Position numbers and translations under genes: made by a program. From NCBI GenBank assembly GCA_009602735.1, contig WELA01003305.1:713758-777757 (forward strand): DNA of 64,000 nucleotides, read 5' to 3'. Positions 33,005 through 44,216 of this stretch are shown here, piece after piece. This stretch comes from Mesotaenium endlicherianum (Eukaryota > Streptophyta > Zygnematophyceae > Zygnematales > Mesotaeniaceae). Below the pieces are notes generated by a model that saw nothing but the letters and a program-made list of their open reading frames with translations, had not been told where the DNA came from and did no database searches. Positions within the stretch are counted from its first letter, which is position 1. Each line of letters begins with the position of its first letter.

Positions 33005-33868
33005 TGTCATGCTTGGTGCCGTCGAGAGTCTCCTGCGTGTCTGTCCCGTTGATCTGGGGTGGTGGATGTTGACAGGCTAGGGTGGTAGGTGAGGATGACT
33101 TAGGTCACAAACGACTACAGCAAACATTTGGACCTATGACCCGCTCACAAGGTTCTGCTGTTGAGCAGTTGTGAGGTTCCGCCCGAATCCCGCGTATTTC
33201 CTTCTACCTTCACACGTGGTCCGGCCGCTCACACATGTGGAGGTCGACCCACGAGTTCCCTCCCTCGTTGGGTCGGCGCTGGTACCAAGTGGGAGCTTTA
33301 GTTGCCCGTGGCCTAAGTCATCATGTATGATAGGCAGCCCCTCTGGATATGCCCACGGGGTTGCTAGGGATTAGGGAGAGTATGGGAGTGCACATGGGGT
33401 TGGGGTGTCGTCTCGTCGTACTACGTCGTCCTTTTTTAATTAGCTCTTTTTATATATTAGGTCTAATGTTTTTGGTCTTGTTGATATGACGCGATAACAC
33501 GTCACTCAAGTAGGTACCGACACGACTGAGTTTCACTTTCGGCACTGGGCTAGAGGTTTGTGGATATGCTATTTAGGTCGCGAGGCAACACTCATAGAGT
33601 GTTCGCATTTGTATGTCGCTTGATGCTTCTACACCATTTTTTCTCTCTTGCTCTTGTCTACGTTTATCCATCGCTATTGTACTTGTTTGTTACCTCACAC
33701 ATCGTAGTAAGGTACAAGTCTATACACGCTACGGATCAGCTAGCATAGAGTCTCGTGGAGCTGTAGCCCGCCATAACATCGTTAGCCTAGTCAATAGACA
33801 CTTCCCAAAACTGGCTCGTCCGTGCATTGTAGTCCTAGCTCGGCCGCCCAAGCTCTTAGCTCTTTACA
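33005..33868 (+). repeat. Left LTR of the second-layer Gypsy
   Basis: About 860 bp starting TGTCATGCTTGGTGCCG and ending CTTTACA. It is closely similar along its length to 59606-60477, in the same orientation. Shared stretches include the segments around GATCTGGGGTGGTGG and CTACGGATCAGCTAGCATAG. Confidence 0.8.
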
Positions 33869-34281
33869 TACAAATGCTAACCTTCTTATGAGTCTAAGAG
33901 GGTTAGACATTAGGCGCGAACTGACGGCTCGTTGTCACACCTACTCTCAGTAATGTCCGAGGTAGTTTCTATTTCCTCGCACCGTACAGATTAGTGTAGG
34001 TTATCTTAGGCCACTTGTTCCACCAAAGGGACTTCTTTGGTTTGCCAGGTTTGTGCCTGTGGCTGGAGTGCATGCTGCTGACTCCCGGACGCACACGGAG
34101 CGATCGGTCCTACCAGCAACAGACTTTAGCTGAGTGTCCCTCTCCATTGTCCGTCCCTATCGATATAGTGAATTGTTGAAGTTTTCTTCGTCTAAGACCA
34201 GTGCCTATTACAGATTCCGATTTGTCAGACCTCTCTCACTATACCGCTTGCGGTTAGCAACCTGACCCGTCCAACTTTCAA
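33869..34281 (+). other. Leader region of the second-layer Gypsy
   Basis: Non-coding sequence between the left LTR and the gag-like frame. No standard plant primer-binding site is evident directly after the LTR. Confidence 0.45.
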
Positions 34282-34642
34282 TTGCCTACTTTCCCGCCGT
34301 TATGGACAACTGATGAGGGTAGTCTGGGGGTAGGGGGAGGTGACGAATACCATCACATAGATTGGACAATGGAGATGGCTGGATCTTCTACTTCTGCTAC
34401 TTCCTACCAGACCTATACCAGGCATTTGGATGGCTTGTCTTTGCCTGCGTTGTCTTTTAAAATCGACGCGTTCGTAGCCATCTTGCGTGCGCGTAACCAC
34501 CGGCTTACTCGTAACGACTATTTCCACTCTTTGCCTACACACTTGGGGGGGGAAGCTCTGTTGCTCTATCAGCGCTTTCGCGTTGATATCATTCAGACCA
34601 TCCCTAATGTGCCTCCTGATGTTCCTGAGGCGGGTGGGGTAG
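34282..34642 (+). mobile_element. Gag-like start of the second-layer Gypsy (fossil)
   Basis: An open stretch of about 120 codons in the right place for gag. It contains LPALSFKIDAFVAILRARN and DYFHSLPTHLGGEALLLYQRF, which have the look of the N-terminal capsid region of plant Gypsy gag. It is interrupted at 34643 by a solo LTR insertion. Broken fossil. Confidence 0.55.
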
Positions 34643-35559
34643 TGTAACGATTCGAGCTATTTTAGGCGTATTTGGGACGTTTTCCCAATTACCTAAAGTA
34701 CGTTATACTATTTATCATATTATTTCATAAATGATTGCATCATATTCAATTATTCGCCACACGCGTGTGTCGATTAATTCCTGGTCGATTTGCGAAACAA
34801 CCGAGACACTATTGCAAAAAGCGTCGTAACGTAACTCGACTACTTCGCAAAAGTACGACATAATTATTCATAAAGTTACTTTGATTAATTATGAGATGAT
34901 AACTTAATAAATCACTGATTGATTGAGTTAATTTGATTGTCATTATTTCGGATAATGCACAGTCACAGATTTCGCATTTACAATCGTTAATACGAAGAAA
35001 CAGTCGTAAAAGTCAAACGACACATAATATGCAAAGCGACTTTGCATCCGAGCGGATTCAAACCTGCGACCTGTCGTTTGAAACGTTCACGCCTAACCAA
35101 TTGGCGAAGTAGTTTTCATAACTACCGGTTCATGACGAAAGCACGTGTGCGCGACTTCGCGAATAGTCGCAACTTTTCAAACAGTCGCGTGAACGCGAAT
35201 ACGCCCATTTGGCGTGAAACGGTTTTTCGAAAACCGTTGAAAAGTCTCCAAACGGCCAAACGACGCGTTTCGAGCATTCGGCCCAATGGGTCGTACCCCT
35301 TCGTTTGTTTACGTTGAACATGAACCAATGCCCTAGGTGGTGACTCAAAGCACTCCAATGCCTCACGTTGTGCAAGTATAAATACTTGCAAGAGTCATTG
35401 TGAGTGCAACTCTCACAAGCACACATGCTACGTTAGCTTTTATTTTCGCTTTCTCGACGATTTGTCAATTTGCACAAGTATATAGATTTTCTTTCCACTT
35501 CATTAAAATCTTCCCTGAATACCAAGGAAAAGATCCTCTCAAAAAGCACAAACGTTACA
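34643..35559 (+). repeat. Solo LTR, family with TGTAACG...CGTTACA ends, copy 1
   Basis: 917 bp with inverted ends TGTAACG and CGTTACA. It is flanked by a 5-bp target duplication GGTAG (34638-34642 and 35560-35564). No internal coding region adjoins it, so it is a solo LTR left by LTR-LTR recombination. It sits inside the gag region of the second-layer Gypsy. A related copy is at 38337-39328. A TATA-like TATAAATA lies near 35380. Diverged between copies, so not young. Confidence 0.82.
35040..35112 (-). other. tRNA-like module inside solo LTR copy 1
   Basis: Read on the minus strand, a D-arm-like CCAATTGGTTAGGCG is followed about 30 bases later by AGGTCGCAGGTTTGAATCCG. These resemble the A and B boxes of a tRNA gene. 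The anticodon arm does not fold convincingly, so it is tRNA-derived or tRNA-like and not a functional tRNA call. The same module exists in copy 2. Confidence 0.45.
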
Positions 35560-35813
35560 GGTAGTTCCTAATCCCATATTAGACGCCCCCCTAGGGGGGG
35601 GCCAATTGATCCACCTGCGGCTGCTGTGGCTGCAGGTTTGGATCCTGCAGCTCCTAGTTTTAAAATTTGGCCGTATAGGCCTCAAAGGGCTTATTGTACG
35701 TATTGTGGTACGTCGTATTATCGTACAGCAAAAAACGCGTATAAACAGATAGTTGATTATCGTTTTTTTTCATTTTGTGCACGGTTTATTTACCTCACTT
35801 ATTTTCGTTTGTA

Positions 35814-38336
35814 ATAAGTCTCCACGTCGGCTCCTCGACGCATACCATTGGACCACGCTGTCACATTACCTCACGGACATAGATTACACTCGTACTTGAA
35901 ATTACCGGAAGGTGAATGTCCACAAACATTTTGGCCCTTGAACCAACCTTCACAAAAATAGAAGCACCGCCTCCATGCTCATGATGCGCCGCTCATGTAG
36001 CAGGCATCTTGGGAAGGAACTGCAACTCTGTAATCTCCTTTGTTCTTCGCAGATGCCCATCTTAGCACAGATATTAGTGGGTGACAAGAGCACCCTTGCT
36101 ACGACACAAGGTACCAGCACTCCTAAATATTATACTTATGGCATTCATTCATGTTCCGTATATGGTTTTTTGCAGCCGTGCATTGTACCTTCAAAAGCCG
36201 AATAGGGTCACGGGAATCATGGGACAAGCGCGGATCGTATTCATTATGTGGATTCTCTATAGTTGTTGTTTGCTTTGTTACACACAGAACCACTATCACT
36301 GCTTTGGGTTTTGCTTACGTTATTTGCTTCAAAGCTCTCATCCTGCCTACGTTTCTATATGTTAAGCCTCTTTCGCACCCCTGTAATGATTGTCTCAAAG
36401 TGGTACAAACTGTTGTGGCTCCAGGTACAACTTCTGTAACGATAAGTAAATGGAGGAGGTGCACAATTTCGGGGACGAGTTCTTCGAGAATGTTGATAAG
36501 AAACATTTACATGAGGTGAGCCTCATTACTCATGGACTACGAATGTGTCCAAACCAGGACCTCATTCTACCTTTCCCTTTAAGGTCCCTCACAGATTTCT
36601 CTTGTATAAATTTGTTGCCGCTTGACGCATAAACGACACTCTGTAATTTACGACACTGCACTCATCCGCGCTCTCAGCACTTGCAGGTTTTCACTGCCAT
36701 GGACGGGAGGAAGTTGGCAATGACAGCTGCATGCAGAGATTCACAAGTTTCGTGCAAAAAGGTGGGTGAGTAAGACTAGGTGTCTCTTCACGCGATGCCA
36801 TGTGTACTTTGCGCCACCCATACATTCCATGTAAGCATGTAATGAACCTACTAAAGAGAGATGCATGTAGATTTTGTGGCACCTGTTAGAATTGTGCCTT
36901 TTCTCACTAGGTATACATTGTGCATCCCTACACCCTAATGTGAATGTGGAACCTTCCTCAACACATGCATAGGCTATATGTACTTGGCCTGCCCGCCTTG
37001 TGTACGTCACTGGCCAGATTTTTGTATACATTGCGTCTGCCACTTACCTTGTCTCTAAGTGGCAAAAATGAAACTTGACTGCTGAGATTGACTTGATAGT
37101 TAAGACTCCAATTTTATCCTATAGTATACTAAACTGATAGAGCCGCATTCTCATTAGCTTATCTCTCCTCAACCACTAAATGAATCCTAATGCCAGAAAA
37201 TTTTACTTGCCTATAGGCTGCTTACATGTGTACTTCTTACATAGTGTTCTCATCTTTTACTTCTATCCTCTGCTTGAAGGGTGGGTGGGTCAACTAAACA
37301 CTGTATTAGTGCGCTTGCATGATTTGTGCTACTCTGCACTACTGTTAATTACTTGCTGGGACTTACTGCACGGAGGCTGCTACAACTTTGAAAATTTGAA
37401 TTAGTGCAATATGTGAACGTTGCGCCTGCCACTTACCTTGTCCTTAAGTGGCAAAAATGCCCACCTTGTACACCTTTTCACCTATTCCCTGCCAACCTCA
37501 TGTGCCTCTTGGCAATAATACAATGGTAACCTCGTTCATTTGCATGAAATGCAGCGACACCTATTCGCAGCTTGTAGCCTCTATGACTATGCGCCGTTTG
37601 TCACTCGAGGTGGCAATGTGTAAAGGGTCCGTGGCTATTGTGTTGTCTCTCACTGTAACACACGTGGTGGTTTACTCTTTGACGGAGCAGCCTGTTATAT
37701 TATCCAATTTTTACCTCAGGTTCAAGCATGCCATTATGTCACCTGACCCACACTTTTGTTTTTCGGTTGTGCATACACATCCATAGAGTGTGTTTTTAGA
37801 AGTAAATTAAAGTTATACCTCTTCATGATCACCGTCACGTTGCTGGTCTATACACTGCCCTGCTTTGCCATACTATCATGCTTTACTATTGTTTGTAGGC
37901 TGTGAGGGGGTATGTGGACAGCCTTGGGGAGAGCGGTGGTCAGTTGCTGTCACCTCCATTGGTGCACGTATTGTTGCACAAGTGGCTAGAAGACACTTGT
38001 GAGGCCCGCGAGCAAGCCCCAATGGCACAATATGACCTCAGATTATCGCCATAGCATTACAAGTAGCTCATTTCATTCCTTTCGTTATGTCATGAGTACT
38101 AGCACCTTACCAGGCTTCGCAGTTCTTCAATCATAGGTTAATATTCATATGTATGGATTAATTATCATCATTGTTTTATATTCATTTTCCATCATTGTTT
38201 TGTACAAAGCTCACTTGTTATCATCCGTGTGCTTCATTTACATAAAATGCATCACTACCGGTACGAGTGTGTTGTAGCATGCTGTTGTATGAGGGCATGG
38301 AGACTTGCAGTTAAACATGTGTTGCATCTTAGCAAC
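35814..38336. other. Left half of the hAT-like element, no recognised coding
   Basis: About 2.5 kb inside the presumed transposon borders. Short frames occur on both strands, and none matches a transposase C-terminus that I can recognise. A short phrase (CTGCCACTTACCTTGTC followed by TAAGTGGCAAAAATG) occurs twice, near 37037 and 37427, so part of this stretch is a direct repeat. It might be captured or decayed sequence. Confidence 0.4.
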
Positions 38337-39328
38337 TGTAACGATCTGAGCTTTTTAGGCGTATTTAGAACGTTTTTCTAATTACCTGAAGGACGTTATA
38401 CTTCTAGTTTGTATAAGATTGCATGTTTATTGAACTATTTTGACACACACGTGTGCCGACTAGTTCCCGGTCGATTGGCGAAACGACCCGAATGCTACTG
38501 CAAAAGGAATCGTGAAGTAATTCGATTACTTCGCAAAAGTATAACGTAATTAATCATGAAGTAGTTTAATTAATTATGGCGGAATATCTTAATTAATTAT
38601 GGATTGATTAACTTATTTTGACTATCACTATTTCGGATATTAACAGTCATTGTTTTTGGTTATCGATGCGTCGCTAACCCAAAAGAAAACACCAAGTTGT
38701 GGCCCAAGGGAGCCACCGGTCGAAATCGAACCCGCGACCTCCCGGTCGTCGCGTCGCGATTCCGAAAATAGTCGTAAAGTCAAACGAAATATAATATGCA
38801 AAGTTACTTTGCATTTTGGCGGATTCAACCCGCGAACTTTCGTTTAAATTGTTCACACCTAACCGATTGGCCAAAGTAGTTATTATAACTACCGATTCAT
38901 GTTGAATTAATGTGTACGCGACTGCGCAAACAATTGCGACTTTTTAGAAAGTCGCGCGAACGCGAAAACGCCCGTTTGGCGTATAATGGTTTTCCGGAAA
39001 CCGTCGAAAAGTCTCCTAAAGGCCAAACGGCGCGCTAGGAGCATTCGGCCGAATTGGTTATGTCCAATTCAACCGTATCTCGTTGAACATGAATCAGTGC
39101 CCTAGGTGGTGACTCGAAGCACTCCAGTGCCTCACGTTGTGCAAGTATATATACTTGCAAGAGTCATTGTGAGTGCAACTCTCACAAGCACACATTCTAC
39201 GTTAGTTTTCATTTTCGCTTTCTCGAGAATTTGTCAATTTGCACAAGTATATAGATTTTCTTTCCACTTCAATTAAATATTCCTTGAATACCGAGGAAAA
39301 GATCCTCTCAAAAAGCAGAAACGTCACA
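38337..39328 (+). repeat. Solo LTR, TGTAACG family, copy 2
   Basis: 992 bp, starting TGTAACGATC and ending ACGTCACA. It is homologous to 34643-35559 throughout, including the block around GTGAGTGCAACTCTCACAAGC and the 3' stretch near AAAGATCCTCTCAAAAAGCA. Flanks GCAAC (left) and TCAAC (right) share four of five bases, so the target duplication is imperfect or mutated. It carries about 110 bp (near 38650-38765) absent from copy 1, which contains a second tRNA-like B-box stretch. It is nested inside the hAT-like element. Confidence 0.75.
38690..38880 (-). other. Two tRNA-like modules inside solo LTR copy 2
   Basis: On the minus strand, GGGAGGTCGCGGGTTCGATTTC (38745-38715 region) matches the usual end of a tRNA T-arm with a clear B box. 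A second module at about 38880-38810 (CCAATCGGTTAGGTGTGAAC ... GCGGGTTGAATCCGCC) corresponds to the one in copy 1. No complete cloverleaf is claimed. Confidence 0.4.
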
Positions 39329-42143
39329 TCAACACATTGCTACTTTACTACTTTGCATTTTCAAAATAGTGGTCGCAAACAGAGTTTCAGCACTCCAGCA
39401 TACACAACTTAGAGTCACACGCTTAATTTGCGTACTCTCGCAACACGTAAATATACCTTTAAGCACACCACAGGTAAGCGTCGCAATGGTAATGACTGTG
39501 AAGTAGCTATGGTACTCATCTAAAGATGTTGGACTTTATATCTCCTGGTACACTAGGAGGTGAGCAACATACAATCTGCATGCCTTCTCAAGTTATAAAT
39601 AAATCGCTTCAATGAAGATAGAGTGTACCACTTCAAATTCAATAGCACAAGGAAAGGAAAAGTGCTAAGCAGCACTTGAAATTTCATAGCAAAGAAACCA
39701 TGAGGCATTGAATACAATTATAAACAACTATGGCAGCACTTAACGTGAAAACAGAAGTACAGTACAATGGAACATACCAGAGAAGGTCAAAGACAATGTC
39801 CCCAAACAATATTCAAGAAAGTAAATAGCAGCAGCAGCTCCAAAGCAGGCAAAAAATGAGCAAGAGCAGTAGGCATACATGAGAAGCAGTACTGACAGTA
39901 GCCATAGTTTGTTTGATACTACACATAAGGGATCGTAGGTTGGACAAGGAAGACGTATTGGGTGTCTTACCCGCATTCTTGCAAGCCTTAGCAGAGTCGG
40001 TGCATATCATGAGGACATGCTCCGTATCGATCTCTTGTAGGACCTCCTCGAAGCATTGAGCTATGAATTTTCCACTCTTGAATTTGCCACCGCAGTTTAT
40101 TGCCTTCACCATCTTCTCTCCCATCGTTGTCACAACGATGAAGTTGATAATGGGTCGCTTGGTAATGTCAGACCTGGCACCACAAAAAAAAGAAAATTGT
40201 ATTATTGTACAAGAAGAGAGTACGAAAATGAAGACGAGCAATTTTATGAGTATAAAATGAAGACAACACAAAGATAAACAAATTAGCAGGAATAAGTGCA
40301 AAATCAGAGACAAATTACCATTTATAAAGTGTGAGCAAAGAGAAATGGGAAGAGTAGCAATGACTTCCTGCAAATACAACAAGTAGGTGCAGCAATTAAA
40401 ATAGCAATAGAAACATAATCAGAATTCACAGGCGATTGGAGTTACTCAAGGACAGCAGCAATTGCAGCAATGCCCGCCTACAATGAAGAACAAGTCAATG
40501 TATAGATAGCAGGGACATATTAGAACACAACAACAGCCAACAACGGAACTGGCAGAATCATGAATAATCCACAGTTGAAGTCAAAAGCCTACAGGTCAAA
40601 ATGTAATGTGGTGCAGCTACACATAAAGCACTTGAAGGAAGCGGGTGAGAAGTGATGCAAAATGACTTATCAGTCATCTAAGCAAAGTACACATCATGTG
40701 ACTTTGAGCTTCTCCATAAAGCGGCGAAGCTCAACATCACATCTAGCTACTTCTCGGTCTAGCAGCTTAGTCCTTAGGTGATGGCTGTGATTACCAACGT
40801 AGTTTGGTCCAGCATGGGTGATACAGTTAATCATGAGATCGTAAGAGACACAATTGGCAGTATTGAAACTAATCCCATTAGCATAAAACCACTTAGCAAT
40901 GGCTTGATCAGCTTGATCACGGAAACCCGGCTTCCAAACCTCGAGAAGTTCTGACTTCCTAGCCGAGACCTGGCAGAACCTCCAGAGGAAGAGGAAGGAC
41001 ACAGATTACCACTCTTCTTCATCCTTGCTTCCATTGCCAAGACCTCCATAGTGCGCTCATGATGAGCACGCTTCTGCTTCATTCTTTGTTCAGCAAGAGG
41101 GACCTTGTAGAATCTTAATCTGTCAGCATCATTGCAGTGTGCAGCAAAAATGCTTGGACATTGGTTGGAACTTTAGGACAGCTCGTAATCCCTTGCCCTT
41201 GAACGCAAGCCAAGTGGTACCTAATCCTATGCGCACCACCTAAGTTCTTACATTTGCAGTACTTACAGTGATTCTCAAAAGATCCAGGGGACTCGGCCTT
41301 TTCTACTTTGTTAACATGGTCATGCTCTGAAGTGCAAATGTCATCGGCCTTACCCTTGCCTCGGTTAGCAGATGTGAGCCTGGAAGAGCTGCCAGGTCAA
41401 AGAAACTCACACTCAAGCTTTTCATCAGTATGTGAAGAAGGAGACTCCTCACAATTCGTTTCTGCCATGATTGGTGAGGTGGAACTAGTAAGGAAGATAG
41501 GTGAATACGATTAAGTGCTATTGTAGCAGTAGGAATTGAGACGGACACAAGTCTCGGTTGCCATGACTTACCAGCTTCTTCTGACATGAGTGGAACGCAA
41601 GGCCATCTATGTTGTGGGTAAGCCTTGTGTCGGATTTTCATTGGGCACGAAGAAGATAAGCATGTTGAATACGTACGTAATTGGTGTGTACAAGAAGAAC
41701 ACACAAACCAGACACCCATGAACTTGAAAATCAAATAGCATAGCTAGAGCGGGAAAGCAAAGATGGTGCCCAAAAACACCAGTTGCTTTCTCGCTGTGTT
41801 CATTCATTTTCGTGTGTTCAAACAAGGTCGGAGCCGGCAAAGACGAGTTATGAAGTGACGGAATGAAGATAAGAAGTCAATCAGCAGGTTGCCACGAGAC
41901 ACAGCCGGCACTTTGCATCCGTGTGTCGCAGTGAGTCAGCAAATTTAGGCGCAAGATGTAAAAATTTAATAATTACAACAAACGTGACAGAAGTGGACGG
42001 TGCCGCGTGCTTGAACTCTGACAACCGTTTTAAATGATCGACAGCGGCGTATTTGGCCAATTTCTGGCGTACTATTTTCAACTTCACGTATCGTGCGTAT
42101 CGACTGTACGCCCAAACGTGTGAACCGTATCCGAATTTTAAAC

Positions 42144-42839
42144 TAGGCTGCAGCTGCTGCAGCCGCTGTGGCTGCTGTTGGTCAGGGCGTGGGTGCCCAA
42201 GGTCAAGAAGGTCTACCTGGGGTCGGAATTGGTAGGGAGTTGGCGTTAGTTGGGGGGGTTGCAGGCGAACCTAAACCGCCAGGTCTAACAGAGCTGGCGT
42301 TGCCCGTATACGCCACTCAAGTTAAAGTGGTTGCTGCTTGCATCGAGGACCGTCACACTCGCGCAGTTCAGACCGCCAGCAGCAGGCGGTGTTACGGAAT
42401 AATTCTTCCCCTTTATGGCCCAGCTCCTGGTGCAGTGTTGGATTGCATCGATGCCCTCTTTTAGATGTTTTGCCAGCGTTTCCCTGCTAATTCTTGTGCT
42501 CGTCAAGACGAGTTACGTGACTTCGTGCGGCTTCCTAAGTAGACTTCTAACATGGTCTACGAACAATGCATGTAGTTGCGTGAAGATACCGGCATGTATG
42601 ATGATGTGACCTCGGCTTGCATTAAATTCATTAGTGCATTTTCTGCATCCTCGGCATTATGTGCCACTCTTAATCACCAGCTGGCATTGACTAAGGAGCA
42701 CAAATGCAGTATTTACAACGTGTGTTTGTGAGCTGAGCAGATCAAAGTAGTGCAGGCGGCATGAAATGAATCGACTTACCAATTAGGCGAGCAGCTTTAC
42801 TTGGAGAGCTACTTACTGAGCTGGACTCAGGTCCAGCAG
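42144..42839 (+). mobile_element. Gag-region remnant of the second-layer Gypsy (fossil)
   Basis: Sequence resuming after the hAT insertion. It is Ala/Gly/Val-rich at first, then has a capsid-like stretch (LALPVYATQVKVVAACIEDRHTR, about 42290-42360). The remainder to 42839 shows only short frames. It ends abruptly where the inverted Gypsy repeat begins. Confidence 0.45.
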
Positions 42840-43690
42840 CTTTTTGTTTGTGACGATCATCCACCTCCAGTCTGTTGGCTACTGGTAGTACTGGGGTCCA
42901 TGCTCAGCCTTCCTCAGTTTACATGGGAACTTGTGGGGAGAGAACATTTGCTGTCCTGCTTCCCTGGCCAAGTACTCCCACCTCCTTCTCTCAACTTCAT
43001 TGTAAGCTGGCAGTAGTGTGAGGTAGAATACCGTATCCTTAAAGCTATCGGGCCGCATGCTCACCATCCTGATGAGTCTCTGATCTCCCACTGTTCCCGA
43101 TATTGGGACCGGCTTGTCCTCTGAATCATCTGCAAAGTACCGGGCCTGCTCTGCTGTATAGCCCACCATCTTGGCATAATCTTCGTAGAGGACCACACCC
43201 GTGTGTGTCTTGATGTACCTATCCAGTGCTGCAGTTCCTTCCCTCTGTAGCAGTGTTGTCTGTTCCAGCTTGTTGATCTCCTGGGTTGCCAGCAATGCTT
43301 CCTTCAGGTTATCGTAGTTTTGGCCACCCACCACAGTATACCTGTAAGTGGCCAAGCTCTTATGCCTGTCTGCTTCAGCCTTTCCTTCTCTCCTCCTCTG
43401 CCGCTGCCGCTTCTTCTTGTTGTTTCTTCTGTCTCTCCTCCTCAGCTTTCCTGAGGTTTTTCGCTTCCTGATCCTTCTTCCTCTGTGCTTCTTCTGCCGC
43501 CTCTTGTTGTCTGCGGACCCTGTCTTGTTTTCTCCTGGTGAGGGACGTCGCCACCAGCTCCTTCTGGTATTGCTCCATTGTCCTCCTGGCTTCTTCTGCC
43601 TTGCGCTTTCTGTCCTCCTTTTGTGTGGTGGGAGCCATCCTGCACATATAACCAGGGCACAAGTTAGTAGGATATCGACCTTTGTCATAG
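42840..43690 (-). mobile_element. Extra ORF after pol, left arm (truncated fossil)
   Basis: Minus-strand homologue of the ORF at 51020-56844. It starts with a strongly charged coiled-coil stretch (Lys/Arg/Glu/Gln-rich, MAPTTQKEDRKRKAEEARR onward). The conserved middle part follows (NLKEALLATQEINKLEQTTL, DYAKMVGYTAEQARYFADD, VGDQRLIRMVSMRPDSFKD). The arm stops at about 42840, in the WRWMIVTNKK region, where the inverted repeat ends. No known domain is recognised. Confidence 0.6.
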
Positions 43691-44216
43691 GAATTGCAGG
43701 CAGGAAGTATGTTCGTATTCGTATGGTGGATTCGTCTCTGTTTACCTTACCCGGTGATTGCTATGAGTTGACGTAGTTGCGGTGCGCTAGACATAAACGT
43801 ATGAATGTGTTTTAAGGTGCGTTATGTGATGTATTGCTGTGCGAGGCCCTTTTTCCTTCTGCCCAAGGTGCTTTATGTGGGCCAGGCTGTCCCATCTGTC
43901 ACTATGCTGACACTTAGGGTTCACATAACTGTCCCTTTCTCGCTCTCACACACTAACTGTCATATATTTTCCCCTCCAACTTAGATGGAGACGAGACCGC
44001 CTGTCACCTTCCCGTGTCACTGAAACGACCGTTATAGAGGGGCTCCAGCCGCCCGAAGGTGGAACCGGTTCAACGCCCCTTTGGCATTGGTCAAATGGTC
44101 CTTAAAGCCCAAGTGTCCCCAGAGGCATCGTAACCCTTCCATCGAATGAGGTACTTCATGACATATTTGAAGGATCGACGGACCGAGCAAGCGTCTAAAA
44201 TCTCCTCAACCTCATA

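Larger units (their letters stand above)
35666..42135 (-). mobile_element. hAT-superfamily DNA transposon with DUF659-type transposase
   Basis: About 6.5 kb (including one nested solo LTR), flanked by a near-perfect 8-bp duplication, TTTTAAAA at 35658-35665 and TTTTAAAC at 42136-42143. The ends are rich in CGTA/TACG motifs. Transposase pieces on the minus strand, in order, are: a BED-like zinc finger (about 41275-41140, HCKYCKCKNLGGAHRIRYHLAC), a charged helix (RMKQKRAHHERTMEVLAMEAR, about 41087-41025), the DUF659 N-terminal part (about 40955-40694, ADQAIAKWFYANGISFN) and the DUF659 core (40172-39971, DITKRPIINFIVVTTMGEKM and LMICTDSAKACKNAG). The core piece has acceptor and donor borders, so the gene has introns. 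I could not find the C-terminal hAT dimerisation domain, so it may be incomplete. Terminal inverted repeats are only weakly visible. Confidence 0.65.

Noticed and set aside
35040-35112. Functional tRNA gene in the solo LTR
   Set aside because: A- and B-box-like words are present, but the acceptor and anticodon stems do not pair well. Kept only as a tRNA-like module.
35560-38336. Interpretation of the two TGTAACG LTRs as the two ends of one element
   Set aside because: The first has its own GGTAG duplication immediately around it, the space between contains a hAT border and no retroelement coding, and the two LTRs are clearly diverged. Two independent solo LTRs fit better.
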